Assembly (NCBI RefSeq): GCF_022811645.1
Contig: NZ_CP094534.1
Coordinates: forward strand, 2,294,001-2,358,000
DNA from: Hymenobacter monticola
GTDB taxonomy: Bacteria > Bacteroidota > Bacteroidia > Cytophagales > Hymenobacteraceae
DNA length: 64,000 nt
Reading direction: 5' to 3'
Below the pieces are notes generated by a model. It was not told where the DNA came from, made no database searches, and saw only the letters and a list, made by a program, of their open reading frames with translations. Below, piece by piece: positions 7,929 through 15,865 of this stretch; position 1 is the first letter of the stretch, and every line of letters begins with the position of its first letter. The translations under genes and the position numbers were made by a program.

Positions 7929-9059
7929 CTACGCTTCGTAGGTGGGCGAGAACGTGCCGGCGGGCTGGCCGTCGGCCGTGGGGTAGTCGGTGTAGCCGTC
8001 GGCAAAGCCGTTGGGGCCGGGCGCGTAGAAGGTGGCGAAATCGGGCTGGGCCAGTTCTTGGCCGTTGCGCAAGCGCTCCACCAAGTCGGGGTTTGAGATG
8101 AAGGGGCGGCCGATGGCCACGAGGTCGGCTTTGTCGGCCAGGGCGGCCTCAATCTCGTCCGTAGTGGTGTAGCCGCCGGCCAGGATGAGCGTGCCGGTGA
8201 ACTTCTGGCGGATGGTGGCCACGGTTTCGGCCGGCAAGGCGGGGGCGCCCATGCTGGAGTGGTCCACGAGGTGCAGGTACACCACGCCAATCTTTTGCAG
8301 CTCCTCGGCCAGGTAGGCGTAGGTTTCGTCGATTTCGGGGTAGTGCGGCATATCCGAGGCCACGCCCCAGGGCGAGAGGCGGATGCCGGTGCGCTCCTTG
8401 CCAATGGCTTCGGCCACGGCGCGGGTCACTTCGAGCACGAAGCGGGCGCGGTTTTGCACGCTGCCGCCGTACTCGTCGGTGCGCTGGTTGGAGTGGGGGC
8501 TCAGGAATTGCTCCAGCAGGTAGCCGTTGGCACCATGCAGCTCTACGCCATCAAAACCGGCTTCGAGGGCTAGCTTGGCGCTTTGCACGAACTCGTCGCG
8601 CACGCGGGCCAGCTCCTCGGTGCGCAGGGCGCGCGGGGTGGCGTTGGGCTGCATCTGGGCCTGGTCGGTCCACATGTCGCCGACGGCAGCAATGGCCGAG
8701 GGAGCCACGCCCTCGGCACCTTCGGGCAGGTTGTGGCCGTGGAAAATGCGGCCGGCGTGCATCAATTGCACGAAAATGTGGCCGCCGTGGTGGTGCACCG
8801 TCTCGGTGATGCGCTGCCAGTTGGTGACCTGCTCCTGGTTGAACAAACCGGGAATTCGGGCGTAGCCCAGGCCGTCGGCCGCGGGCGAAGTGCCTTCGGT
8901 GATGATGAGGCCGGCGGTAGCACGCTGGCGGTAGTACTCGGCCATTAGCTCGTTGGGCACGTTGCCCAGGGCGCGGCTGCGCGTCATGGGGGCCATCACG
9001 AGGTGGTTGGCGAGGGTGAGCGGGCCGAGTTGGGCGGGCTCAAAGGCTTTGCTTGACAT
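7929..9059 (-). CDS. Old Yellow Enzyme family alkene reductase
   Basis: A 376-residue FMN-dependent NAD(P)H:enone reductase (NemA/YqiG/PETNR branch) that reduces activated C=C bonds. A TIM barrel is expected. The active-site block FDGVELHGANGYLLEQF holds His175, Asn178 and Tyr180; FMN-binding segments include MAPMTRSRA near residue 25, QLMHAGR near 98 and IGRPFISNPDLV near the C-terminus. It is a single gene on the minus strand. The 235-base upstream gap shows no TAnnTTTG box. Confidence 0.93.
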   Translation of the reverse strand: MSSKAFEPAQLGPLTLANHLVMAPMTRSRALGNVPNELMAEYYRQRATAGLIITEGTSPAADGLGYARIPGLFNQEQVTNWQRITETVHHHGGHIFVQLMHAGRIFHGHNLPEGAEGVAPSAIAAVGDMWTDQAQMQPNATPRALRTEELARVRDEFVQSAKLALEAGFDGVELHGANGYLLEQFLSPHSNQRTDEYGGSVQNRARFVLEVTRAVAEAIGKERTGIRLSPWGVASDMPHYPEIDETYAYLAEELQKIGVVYLHLVDHSSMGAPALPAETVATIRQKFTGTLILAGGYTTTDEIEAALADKADLVAIGRPFISNPDLVERLRNGQELAQPDFATFYAPGPNGFADGYTDYPTADGQPAGTFSPTYEA

Positions 9060-9294
9060 GAGGTCGAATGAATTGGCGTCGTGCGTGCGTCGCCGGGTTG
9101 GATGAAACGCGGTAATAAAGCAGGTAGGTACACGAATTGTTTTCGACTGGATGTTGCTCCTGCAAAAGGCGCTTTTGTCAGAGAGAAGCTACACTATAGC
9201 CCCCTTAGAATCGAGACCAAGCTAAACTTCACTTGAAAGCAGTAATCTTTAACACGCAGGCCATATCTTGCTTTTAGCTTATAAATAGTGTTTT

Positions 9295-9759
9295 ATGTTT
9301 TTATATTTACTAATGCCCAGCTTGATTGGATGGGGCCTATTTAGGCTAATCGGGTTATGGCTCAGCGACACGTTGCCATACTTCGCCCGCTGCGCTCGCA
9401 TCTATGCCCGAGCGGCTATTTTGTGGGGGCCTCTACAGTTGGGCTGGTTCTATGGATTGAGCCAGAATTACAGCAGTTACGTTGCAGACACCAGTAAACC
9501 CCCTATCAGCAGCAGGTGGAGTAAAGGCGATGGCTATGTTAAAGGCAGCGATTCCGTGTTAGTATATACGTATCCGGAAAAATTGATTTACACGCCTACT
9601 TACCACTATGGTGTTGGTTATAAATTCAGCTTGGGCAATCCTATTGCCAAGTTCCTCTACGACCTGTTTGGCGGTTGGTGGGTGACATACTTCATGTCTT
9701 TCGTGGATGTGGTAATTATCGGTACTCTGTGCTGTGTATTCGTTAGGTTCGGTTGGTGA
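9295..9759 (+). CDS. Small membrane protein of unknown function
   Basis: 154 residues, no family recognised. A hydrophobic segment near residues 1-25, a second near 38-55, a Tyr/Ser-rich central part, and a C-terminal membrane segment (VTYFMSFVDVVIIGTLCCVFV) suggest two or three membrane passes. Base composition is clearly more A+T-rich than its neighbours and codon choice is less biased, hinting at transfer or a young gene. The upstream TATCTTGC near 9264 is one T short of a -7 box. That it is a gene at all rests on length and the membrane pattern. Confidence 0.55.
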   Translation: MFLYLLMPSLIGWGLFRLIGLWLSDTLPYFARCARIYARAAILWGPLQLGWFYGLSQNYSSYVADTSKPPISSRWSKGDGYVKGSDSVLVYTYPEKLIYTPTYHYGVGYKFSLGNPIAKFLYDLFGGWWVTYFMSFVDVVIIGTLCCVFVRFGW

Positions 9760-9825
9760 TGAGCAGGAAGAGCCAAGGGGCATATATCATAGATGTTAAA
9801 GATAAACCTGTTTCTTAACACCAAA

Positions 9826-9859
9826 AAAAGGCCCGCCTCCTACCGGAGACGGGCCTTTT
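9826..9859. terminator. Bidirectional terminator before sodA
   Basis: 15-bp stem with one wobble pair (9826-9840 with 9845-9859), loop TACC, A-run on the left and T-run on the right. It lies between the convergent 9295-9759 and sodA genes. Confidence 0.8.
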
Positions 9860-9879
9860 CACTAGCAACGCTACCGAAA

Positions 9880-10494
9880 CTACGCCGGGTTAGCCGCGGC
9901 GTAGCGCTTGTTCACCTCGTCCCAGTTGATGAGGTTGAAGAAGGCGGCGATGTAGTCGGGGCGACGGTTCTGGTATTTCAGGTAATAGGCGTGCTCCCAC
10001 ACGTCGATGCCGAGGATGGGCAGGCCTTTGCAGCCAGAGTCCGGCATCAGCGGGTTGTCCTGGTTGGGGGTGGAGCAGATTTGCACCGAACCGTCGGCCT
10101 GCTTGCACAGCCACGCCCAGCCCGAGCCGAAGCGCGTGGTGGCGGCTTTGGTGAATTCCTCTTTGAACTTGTCGAAGGTGCCGAAAGCCTTGGTGATGGC
10201 GTCGCCTACTTCGCCGGTGGGCTGCCCGCCGCCGTTGGGCGAGAGGATGTTCCACCACAGGGAGTGGTTGTAGTGGCCGCCGCCGTTGTTGCGCACGGCC
10301 GCGGGGGCCTTGGCAATGTTGTGCAGGATTTCCTCGATGGACTGGTTTTCCATCTCGGTGCCGGCAATGGCAGCATTCAGGTTCGTCACATAAGCCTGGT
10401 GGTGCTTGCTGTGGTGGATTTCCATGGTTTGCGCGTCAAACGTGGGTTCGAGGGCATCGTAGGAATACGGAAGTTTCGGAAGTTCGAAAGCCAT
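9880..10494 (-). CDS. sodA: Superoxide dismutase (Mn/Fe family)
   Basis: Dismutates superoxide. It has 204 residues and no signal peptide, so it should be cytoplasmic. Metal ligands are His27 (IHHSKHH), His77 (GHYNHSLWW), Asp164 and His168 (DVWEHAYY). The NQDNP segment with Gln145 follows the Mn-type pattern, but Mn versus Fe use is not certain. A TACTTTTG -7 box lies 94 bases upstream. It is a single-gene unit. Confidence 0.96.
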   Translation of the reverse strand: MAFELPKLPYSYDALEPTFDAQTMEIHHSKHHQAYVTNLNAAIAGTEMENQSIEEILHNIAKAPAAVRNNGGGHYNHSLWWNILSPNGGGQPTGEVGDAITKAFGTFDKFKEEFTKAATTRFGSGWAWLCKQADGSVQICSTPNQDNPLMPDSGCKGLPILGIDVWEHAYYLKYQNRRPDYIAAFFNLINWDEVNKRYAAANPA

Positions 10495-10588
10495 GATAAA
10501 AGGGGTTTGGGTGGTGAAGCGTACGAATGGTGCGTGGTAGTAAAACAGCCATTCCCGGGCATGGTTACGGCTGCCGTTTACTTAAGGC

Positions 10589-10596
10589 CAAAAGTA
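10589..10596 (-). promoter_or_regulatory. -7 box of sodA
   Basis: TACTTTTG on the minus strand, matching TAnnTTTG, about 94 bases before the sodA ATG; the leader would be about 85 bases. No clear -33 element. Confidence 0.4.
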
Positions 10597-10645
10597 TAGC
10601 ATCACCACGGAATTTCGACAGGGCCGCGCGGCCGACCGCCGAAGC

Positions 10646-10846
10646 CTAACGCGACTGCCGCGCCAGAAACTCCAGCGTCTCGCGGTGCCGCTTTTCGGCC
10701 AGGTCCTCGCGGTAGGAAGCCACGGCCCAGATAGCGGCCGGAATCCAACCGATGAGCGTGATGTGCAGGATGCCGCACAAGAGGCCTTTGAGTACATGGC
10801 CCCGGAATATCATCGAGATGCCGGGCAATAGGATGGCGAATAACAT
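10646..10846 (-). CDS. YqaE/Pmp3 family membrane peptide
   Basis: 66 residues with two membrane segments (LLFAILLPGISMIF and ILHITLIGWIPAAIWAVASY) and a short charged tail. This is the layout of YqaE/Pmp3 (UPF0057) proteins, which in studied organisms are small inner-membrane proteins linked to salt and membrane-potential stress. The tail after the second helix is longer than in the yeast protein. It stands alone between sodA and an inverted repeat. Confidence 0.75.
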   Translation of the reverse strand: MLFAILLPGISMIFRGHVLKGLLCGILHITLIGWIPAAIWAVASYREDLAEKRHRETLEFLARQSR

Positions 10847-10915
10847 AATTGCAGAAGAAAATGGGGAGGGTGAAGAAAAAGTTGGTGCCGAAACGGCCTG
10901 GAAAACTAAAAGAGT

Positions 10916-11003
10916 GTCATACAGCGCATCAGCGAAGCGTTTTATCGCGCAAGTCCAGGCTTTCGTTACACGGCGAAGAGGCTTCGCTAACGCTCTGTAT
11001 AAC
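10916..11003. repeat. Inverted repeat, variant of the GTCATGC... family
   Basis: Left arm GTCATACAGCGCATCAGCGA onward; the right arm, read on the other strand, begins GTTATACAGAGCGTTAGCGA. Arms are about 30 bases and about 75% alike. It sits between the YqaE gene and the 3' end of tadA. The word order resembles the repeats at 12026, 17555 and 19356. Confidence 0.65.
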
Positions 11004-11010
11004 GTTCAAC

Positions 11011-11442
11011 TTACCGCCGCTTCGCGCTGAAAAATTGGCGCATGAGCGCGGCGCATTCTTCGGCGCGCACGCCGCCGCGTAGCTGGGTGCGCGGGTGCAG
11101 CAGCTGGCCGTGGCGCCGGTAGCCCACCTTGGGCTCGTCGGCTCCGAACACCACGGCTTTCAGCTGGGCCCAGTAGCTGGCGCCGGCGCACATCACGCAG
11201 GGCTCGATGGTGACGTAGAGGGTGCAGTCGGCCAGGTATTTATTGCCGAGATGGTTGGCGGCGGCCGTCAGGGCCAGCATTTCGGCGTGGGCGGTCACGT
11301 CGCGCAGGCGCTCGGTCTGGTTGAAGCCCCGGCCAATGATTTGGTTGTTGAACACCACCACCGCGCCGATGGGGATTTCCGCAGCGGCCAGGGCCTTCTC
11401 GGCCTCGGCCAGGGCTTGCTGCATGAAATAGTCGTCGGTCAC
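11011..11442 (-). CDS. tadA: tRNA-specific adenosine deaminase
   Basis: A 143-residue zinc deaminase that converts A34 to inosine in tRNA-Arg(ACG). The zinc site HAE (His52, Glu54 in AHAEMLAL) and PCVMC (Cys82, Cys85) are intact. The N-terminal AEIPIGAVVV and the C-terminal MRQFF segments fit TadA; a guanine deaminase or other nucleoside deaminase is a less likely reading. It starts 3 bases after the stop of the 11446-11997 gene, so the two are probably co-transcribed. Confidence 0.88.
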   Translation of the reverse strand: MTDDYFMQQALAEAEKALAAAEIPIGAVVVFNNQIIGRGFNQTERLRDVTAHAEMLALTAAANHLGNKYLADCTLYVTIEPCVMCAGASYWAQLKAVVFGADEPKVGYRRHGQLLHPRTQLRGGVRAEECAALMRQFFSAKRR

Positions 11443-11445
11443 GGC

Positions 11446-11997
11446 TTACTTCTTCATTGCAATGGCGCCCAGCACGGCCTGGGCCGTGGGCTGCCACTGG
11501 GCCTGCTCCTCGGCCGGAGCCACGAAGGTGAAGACGTAAAGCTGCGTGCCCTCAATCGCATATTGCACCGCCTGGTAGCGTTTGATGGGCGCCATCTGAG
11601 CGCCGGTGCGGCGGGCATCGGTCACGGTGGATACGAATTCAAAGTAAATGAAGTCGCGGCCGTTCACGGTGCGAATGTCTTCTTTCAGGAAGTCGACTTT
11701 GGTGTAGAGGCGCTGGATGCTGGCTTTGTAAATCTTAATCAGCACACCATAATCGAAGCTTTCGAAGGTGGTGGGGCGCACGGCCACGCTGTAGTCGACG
11801 CGCCCACTGGGGTTGGAAAACACGGCCAGCGGCTTGCGCGGCGAGGGGTATTTCACGGCAATGCCGTCGTCGGGCAGCGGGGCGAAGCCGGCCGGCACGC
11901 CCACGCTCAGGTTCGAGGCCAGCTTCACGGTGGTGAGCTTGGGCTTGGGCGCGAAAGCCGACAGGCTCAGGAACAGCAGAAACGACAGGATTTTCAT
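11446..11997 (-). CDS. Secreted protein of unknown function
   Basis: 183 residues from the ATG at 11997; the reading frame runs on upstream, but only through a palindromic repeat. The N-terminus MKILSFLLFLSLSAFA is a signal peptide. The mature part has an alpha/beta pattern (VGVPAGFAPLPDDGIAVKYPS; a long central segment with KADFLKEDIR-like charge; YVFTFVAPAEEQAQW near the end) resembling lipid-binding or stress-response proteins of the PsbP/DUF1795 type. That likeness is weak. It is followed directly by tadA. Confidence 0.65.
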   Translation of the reverse strand: MKILSFLLFLSLSAFAPKPKLTTVKLASNLSVGVPAGFAPLPDDGIAVKYPSPRKPLAVFSNPSGRVDYSVAVRPTTFESFDYGVLIKIYKASIQRLYTKVDFLKEDIRTVNGRDFIYFEFVSTVTDARRTGAQMAPIKRYQAVQYAIEGTQLYVFTFVAPAEEQAQWQPTAQAVLGAIAMKK

Positions 11998-12025
11998 GGA
12001 TAATTCAGGAATAGCAGAATACAAA

Positions 12026-12122
12026 AGAACGTCATGCAGAGCGGAGCGAAGCATCTTTACCGCAATGCTAAATGATTAGTGGTAGCGGTAAAGATGCTTC
12101 GCTCCGCTCTGCATGACGTTCT
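12026..12122. repeat. Perfect 38-bp inverted repeat, GTCATGC... family
   Basis: Arms 12026-12063 and 12085-12122 are exact reverse complements (38 bp) around a 21-base centre. The outer word is GTCATGCAGAGCGGAGCGAA followed by GCATCTTTACCGC. It lies between the genes at 11446-11997 and 12144-12578. RNA from it would form a very stable hairpin. It may work as an mRNA 3' end, but no U-run follows. It could also be a non-autonomous mobile repeat. Confidence 0.9.
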
Positions 12123-12143
12123 AGCCAAGCGGGTTCGTTCAAC

Positions 12144-12578
12144 CTAGCGGCGGATGGTGGGGTACTTGATGCGGACCTTCTTCCAGTACACGTAGTTGCC
12201 GGTTTTGGCCTCCACGAGGTAGGTGCCGGCCGGAATCTTGCCCAGGCTCACCGGGGCGCCGGTGTTGTTCTGGGGGTCGAGGTCGGTCTGGTATATCACC
12301 TTGTTTTTGTAGTCGGTCATCACCAGCGTGCCGGGCTTGGTGAACTGCTGCGTAAAGCTGAGCTGGATGTCGGTCGAGTTCGGCTTGGGGTACACGTCGA
12401 TGCCCGAGAGGGTTTCGATGCGCTTGATGGGGCCGTCGAGCGTGACGGCGCCGGCCGTGCCTTTGGTTTTAATCTCGGCTCCGTCGGTTTTGGTTTTGGT
12501 CTTGATTTTGGTTTGGGCCTGGGCGGTGCCGGCGGCCAGCAGCGCGGCGGCCAGGGCCAGAGAGGGGAGGAGTTTCAT
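12144..12578 (-). CDS. Small secreted protein with Por-type C-terminal-domain likeness
   Basis: 144 residues starting with a signal peptide (MKLLPSLALAAALLAAGTAQAQ) and then a Lys/Thr-rich repeat (KIKTKTKTDGAEIKTKG). The last 85 residues (GIDVYPKPNSTDIQLSFTQ ... GTYLVEAKTGNYVYWKKVRI) follow the strand pattern of T9SS type A sorting domains, although the usual YPNP motif reads YPKP. A self-contained secreted protein made mostly of such a domain is odd. The longer upstream frame falls in repeat DNA and is ignored. Confidence 0.65.
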   Translation of the reverse strand: MKLLPSLALAAALLAAGTAQAQTKIKTKTKTDGAEIKTKGTAGAVTLDGPIKRIETLSGIDVYPKPNSTDIQLSFTQQFTKPGTLVMTDYKNKVIYQTDLDPQNNTGAPVSLGKIPAGTYLVEAKTGNYVYWKKVRIKYPTIRR

Positions 12579-12712
12579 GGGAAGTTTGAAGGGATTGAAG
12601 CGACAAAGGAACGCAGCTACCGCGGCCCTTTGCATATCCCGTACCAAAAACGGCCGAAGCGGGTTGCCCAGGCCGCCGTGCGCTGCCCGGCTGGATTTCC
12701 AACGGGCCGTCG

Positions 12713-12879
12713 CATTTTCCTGTGATGGTCCGTAGAACGTCCAACGAGCATCCACACTTTTCTGTAGTGGTCCGTCGGGCATGCTACGGGGCACTGGCTT
12801 TTTTTGGGCGGTCCGTAGGCTGTCCTACGAGGCATCACATTTTTCTGTAGTGGTTCGTCGGACGTCCGGAGGGCTTGCA
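12713..12879. repeat. Four degenerate ~42-base tandem repeats
   Basis: Units start at 12713, 12755, 12798 and 12838 (42, 43, 40 and about 42 bases). Each carries the order CA(C/T)TTTTCTGTAGTGG, then TCCGT, then a short GTCC-type palindromic piece. The units differ from one another by roughly a third to a quarter, so the array is old or diversifying. No protein reading makes sense in all four. Confidence 0.75.
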
Positions 12880-12954
12880 TGGGCTTTGATTTCCGCCCCG
12901 CCGCTGCGGTGGCTACCTTCGCACAAAAAAGCGGAGCAAGAACAAAGCTCTTCG

Positions 12955-12990
12955 AATCCGTTCTTATCCGTCAAATCCGTTAAAATCTGC
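12955..12990 (+). repeat. AATCCGT-word leader before aspS
   Basis: Degenerate near-10-base words (AATCCGTTCTTATCCGTCAA, then ATCCGTTAAAATCTGCGG) directly upstream of the aspS ATG at 12996. Similar ATCCGT strings are seen upstream of genes in other genomes (general knowledge). The function is unknown. Confidence 0.5.
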
Positions 12991-12995
12991 GGTCC

Positions 12996-14759
12996 ATGCT
13001 ACGTACCCACACCTGCGGCGAACTCCGCGAAGAACACATTGGTCAAACCGTTACGCTGTGCGGCTGGATGCAGCGCACCCGTGATAAAGGCTCCATCCTC
13101 TGGATTGACCTGCGCGACCGGTATGGCCTCACGCAAGTCGCCATCGAAGAAGGGGTGGAAGCAACGGCCCTGCTCGAAACCGCCCGCGACCTCGGCCGCG
13201 AGTTTGTGCTGCAGGTAACCGGCAAAGTAGCCGAGCGCTACTCTAAAAACGATAAAATACCCACCGGCGCCATCGAAGTGCGCCCTGAGAAAGTGGAGGT
13301 GCTCAACCCCGCCAAGCTGCCGCCCTTCCTCATCGAAGACGACACCGACGGCGGCGACGACCTGCGGATGAAGTACCGCTACCTCGACCTGCGCCGCACC
13401 CCCGTGCGCAACAACTTGGTGCTGCGTCACAAAATGGCCCAGGCCGTGCGCCGCTACCTCGATGGCCAAAACTTCATCGAAGTGGAAACCCCGGTGCTCA
13501 TCAAGAGCACGCCCGAAGGCGCCCGCGACTTCGTGGTGCCCTCGCGCATGAACCCCGGCGAGTTCTACGCCCTGCCGCAAAGCCCCCAGACGTTCAAGCA
13601 GCTGCTCATGGTGTCGGGCTTCGACCGCTACTTCCAAATCGTGAAGTGCTTCCGCGACGAAGACCTGCGCGCCGACCGCCAGCCCGAATTCACACAGATT
13701 GACTGCGAAATGGCCTTCGTGGAGCAGGAAGATATTCTGGATATGTTCGAGGGCTTGGTGCGCTACCTGTTCAAGGAAATCAAGAACCTCGATTTCCCCA
13801 CCGTGCCCCGCATGACCTACGCCGACGCCATGCGCGACTACGGCAACGACAAGCCCGACACCCGCTTCGCCATGAAGCTCACCGACCTCACCGCCACGGC
13901 GCAGGGCCAGGGTTTCCCCATCTTCGACAACGCCGAGCTGGTGCTGGGCATCAACGCCGCCACCTGCGCCGCCTACACCCGCAAGCAAATCGACGAGCTG
14001 ACCGAGTGGGTGAAGCGCCCGCAAATCGGCGCCACCGGCCTCGTGTACGCCCGCGTGGAAGCCGACGGCTCGGTGAAATCCTCGGTTGATAAGTTCTATT
14101 CGCAGGAGGAATTGCAGAAGTGGAAGGCCGCTCTGCAGGCCAACCCCGGCGACCTGCTGCTCCTGCTGGCCGGTGCCGAAGCCAAAACCCGCAAAGCCGC
14201 CAGCGAGCTGCGCCTCGAAATGGGCCGCCGCCTCGGCCTGCGCGACCCCAACTCGTTCTCGCCGCTGTGGGTGATTGACTTCCCGCTGCTCGAATTCAGC
14301 GAAGAGGAAAACCGCCACTTCGCCATGCACCACCCCTTCACCTCGCCCAAACCCGAGGACCTGGCCCTGCTCGACAACCCCGCCACCATCGGCCAGACCC
14401 GCGCCAACGCCTACGACCTCGTGATAAACGGCGTGGAAATCGGCGGCGGCTCCATCCGCATCCACGACCGCGCCGTGCAGGCCCGCATGTTCTCGCTGCT
14501 CGGCTTCACCCCCGAAGAAGCCCAGGCCCAGTTCGGCTTCCTGCTCGACGCCTTCGAGTACGGTGCCCCGCCCCACGGCGGCCTGGCCTTCGGCTTCGAC
14601 CGCCTCTGCAGCCTCTTCGGCGGCTCCGACAGCATCCGCGACTTCATCGCCTTCCCCAAAAACAACTCCGGCCGCGACGTGATGATAGACTCGCCCTCGC
14701 CCATCGCCGACGCGCAGTTGAAGGAACTGAGCATTAAGACCGATGTGGTGGTGAAGTAG
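12996..14759 (+). CDS. aspS: Aspartyl-tRNA synthetase
   Basis: Charges tRNA-Asp (class II aaRS, bacterial type). 587 residues, normal length. It has an N-terminal OB anticodon-binding domain ([14 protein letters not shown], residues about 20-105), then the catalytic core: motif 2 [18 protein letters not shown] near 215-235, the bacterial GAD insertion (about 310-420), and motif 3 GLAFGFDRL near 530. The start at 12996 is the first ATG that keeps the OB domain whole. Confidence 0.97.
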   Translation: MLRTHTCGELREEHIGQTVTLCGWMQRTRDKGSILWIDLRDRYGLTQVAIEEGVEATALLETARDLGREFVLQVTGKVAERYSKNDKIPTGAIEVRPEKVEVLNPAKLPPFLIEDDTDGGDDLRMKYRYLDLRRTPVRNNLVLRHKMAQAVRRYLDGQNFIEVETPVLIKSTPEGARDFVVPSRMNPGEFYALPQSPQTFKQLLMVSGFDRYFQIVKCFRDEDLRADRQPEFTQIDCEMAFVEQEDILDMFEGLVRYLFKEIKNLDFPTVPRMTYADAMRDYGNDKPDTRFAMKLTDLTATAQGQGFPIFDNAELVLGINAATCAAYTRKQIDELTEWVKRPQIGATGLVYARVEADGSVKSSVDKFYSQEELQKWKAALQANPGDLLLLLAGAEAKTRKAASELRLEMGRRLGLRDPNSFSPLWVIDFPLLEFSEEENRHFAMHHPFTSPKPEDLALLDNPATIGQTRANAYDLVINGVEIGGGSIRIHDRAVQARMFSLLGFTPEEAQAQFGFLLDAFEYGAPPHGGLAFGFDRLCSLFGGSDSIRDFIAFPKNNSGRDVMIDSPSPIADAQLKELSIKTDVVVK

Positions 14760-14769
14760 GGGAACGGGG

Positions 14770-15216
14770 ATGGCTCTGCAAGATTATCCGCATAAGTTTT
14801 TCGGCTCCCGGTTGTACGCTTTCTTAAGTGTATTAATGGGTGCCGGATTTTTTGGCGTGATAGTATCTGGTGCAGCAAAAGGCCGTGTAAATGAAGGAGC
14901 TACTTTATTTATGCTTGCTATTGCGGCCTTCTTTTTCATAATTGGTTGGCGGCAGATGACGAGTAAAACACCTCATTTGCAATTTGGCCCTGCTGGATTC
15001 TGGACGCCGAAGCTAGGGCATCTGCCGTGGCACCAAATCACGCTACGAATAGGAAGTGTGCACACGGGCAAAACAGGAAGCATGGCTACCATATACATTC
15101 TCGAACGTCAGACCCGTCGACATATCGAAGGGATAGTAATTGGCGGTCTTGACCATTCCTCGAGCCATATTGAAGAAGCTTTGAGAAGCTACAAAAAGGC
15201 TGATATAATCACTTAG
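14770..15216 (+). CDS. Two-helix membrane protein with PH-like domain
   Basis: 148 residues of unknown function. Residues about 15-65 form two membrane helices (LYAFLSVLMGAGFFGVIVSGA and ATLFMLAIAAFFFIIGW). The C-terminal 80 residues (LQFGPAGFWTPKLGHLPWHQITLRI) fit the bacterial PH-like fold of STM3941-type membrane proteins. It starts 10 bases after aspS and may be read with it. Base composition is clearly richer in A+T than in aspS, so it may be a recent arrival. Confidence 0.6.
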   Translation: MALQDYPHKFFGSRLYAFLSVLMGAGFFGVIVSGAAKGRVNEGATLFMLAIAAFFFIIGWRQMTSKTPHLQFGPAGFWTPKLGHLPWHQITLRIGSVHTGKTGSMATIYILERQTRRHIEGIVIGGLDHSSSHIEEALRSYKKADIIT

Positions 15217-15290
15217 CAGAACTGTCCCCTTTCGCCCCGACATGCCCACTTTGCATCTGCGCCCATTTTGATAAAGAGTAGAAAATTGAC

Positions 15291-15334
15291 AAACGAAAAG
15301 CGGCGACTGATTCTTCAGTCGCCGCTTTTCGTTT
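15291..15334. terminator. Terminator hairpin after the 14770 gene
   Basis: Perfect 20-bp stem (15291-15310 with 15315-15334), loop TTCT, with AAACGAAAAG/CTTTTCGTTT ends. Confidence 0.85.
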
Positions 15335-15507
15335 AACAATGCAGCCAGGCTTTTCAAGTTTATGCCTATTTACAACAATGCGTAAGCTCTTCTGTAAGAG
15401 CAAAATTCGCCGTTGCCTTACGAACCGTTCAACGGGTAATCAGCAGCTTTGAACGAACGGCAGACCTAGTTAGACGAAGCTCAAAATCCGGCCGTGCACC
15501 GACTTAG

Positions 15508-15515
15508 TAGGTTTG
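15508..15515 (+). promoter_or_regulatory. -7 box upstream of a 62-codon ORF
   Basis: TAGGTTTG matches TAnnTTTG and ends 30 bases before the ATG at 15546. No -33 TTTG is seen at the usual distance. Confidence 0.4.
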
Positions 15516-15545
15516 TATCAGTTAAGCACTTCAAGCCCCGCATAT

Positions 15546-15734
15546 ATGACTAAGCTGTACATCTTCGCCGCCGTTTTCCTGTTCTGGAGCGCCCTTGCGG
15601 CCTCCCTCATGCAAGTGCAGCTGGTTGCCTCATCGATGCACAAGATGCGGGTGCCCACTTATCGGTCCATGTCTATGCGCGCCACTGTGGTAGCGCAGAC
15701 CAATACCCCTGCTACTACTATTGCCTATAACTAA
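15546..15734 (+). CDS. Possible 62-residue secreted or membrane peptide
   Basis: The ATG at 15546 opens onto a hydrophobic N-terminus (MTKLYIFAAVFLFWSALAASL) like a signal peptide or single membrane anchor, then a short Met/Ser/Thr/Ala-rich tail. A consensus -7 box sits upstream and a terminator hairpin follows at 15791. No family recognised. It is accepted as a likely small gene because promoter, hydrophobic start and terminator line up. Confidence 0.45.
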   Translation: MTKLYIFAAVFLFWSALAASLMQVQLVASSMHKMRVPTYRSMSMRATVVAQTNTPATTIAYN

Positions 15735-15790
15735 ACAACTCTATCAGCTATTCTATATTATAAAGCGAGTTGCTATAAACGATGCTATGT

Positions 15791-15835
15791 TAAAGCAGCA
15801 ATGCCGAACCTGTCAGGTTCGGCATTGCTGCTTTA
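15791..15835. terminator. Terminator hairpin between the small ORF and the PhyH gene
   Basis: Perfect 21-bp stem (15791-15811 with 15815-15835) around a 3-base loop, with TAAAGC/GCTTTA ends. It serves convergent genes on either side. Confidence 0.8.
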
Positions 15836-15865
15836 GGGCTCAAAGGGCGGACGGTGGCCAGTCAG

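Larger units (their letters stand above)
12579..12995. other. Intergenic region before aspS
   Basis: About 417 bases. It contains the 42-base degenerate tandem array (12713-12879), a TACCTTCG near-match to a -7 box at 12914-12921 with TTTG at 12885, and an AATCCGT-rich stretch just before the aspS start (12955-12990). No credible ORF. Confidence 0.6.
15217..15545. other. Intergenic region 15217-15545
   Basis: About 330 bases. It holds a strong terminator hairpin (15291-15334), a small GCTCTTCTGTAAGAGC palindrome near 15388, and a TAGGTTTG box (15508-15515) ahead of a 62-codon ORF. Nothing else is recognised. Confidence 0.5.

Noticed and set aside
12713..12879. CRISPR array
   Set aside because: Units touch each other, with no conserved repeat separated by unique spacers and no cas genes.
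12951..12995. tRNA-like TTCGAATCC before aspS
   Set aside because: The word is part of an AATCCGT repeat string; no cloverleaf arms can be drawn around it.
12999..14576. 525-codon minus-strand frame over aspS
   Set aside because: Shadow of aspS with low-complexity composition and no promoter.
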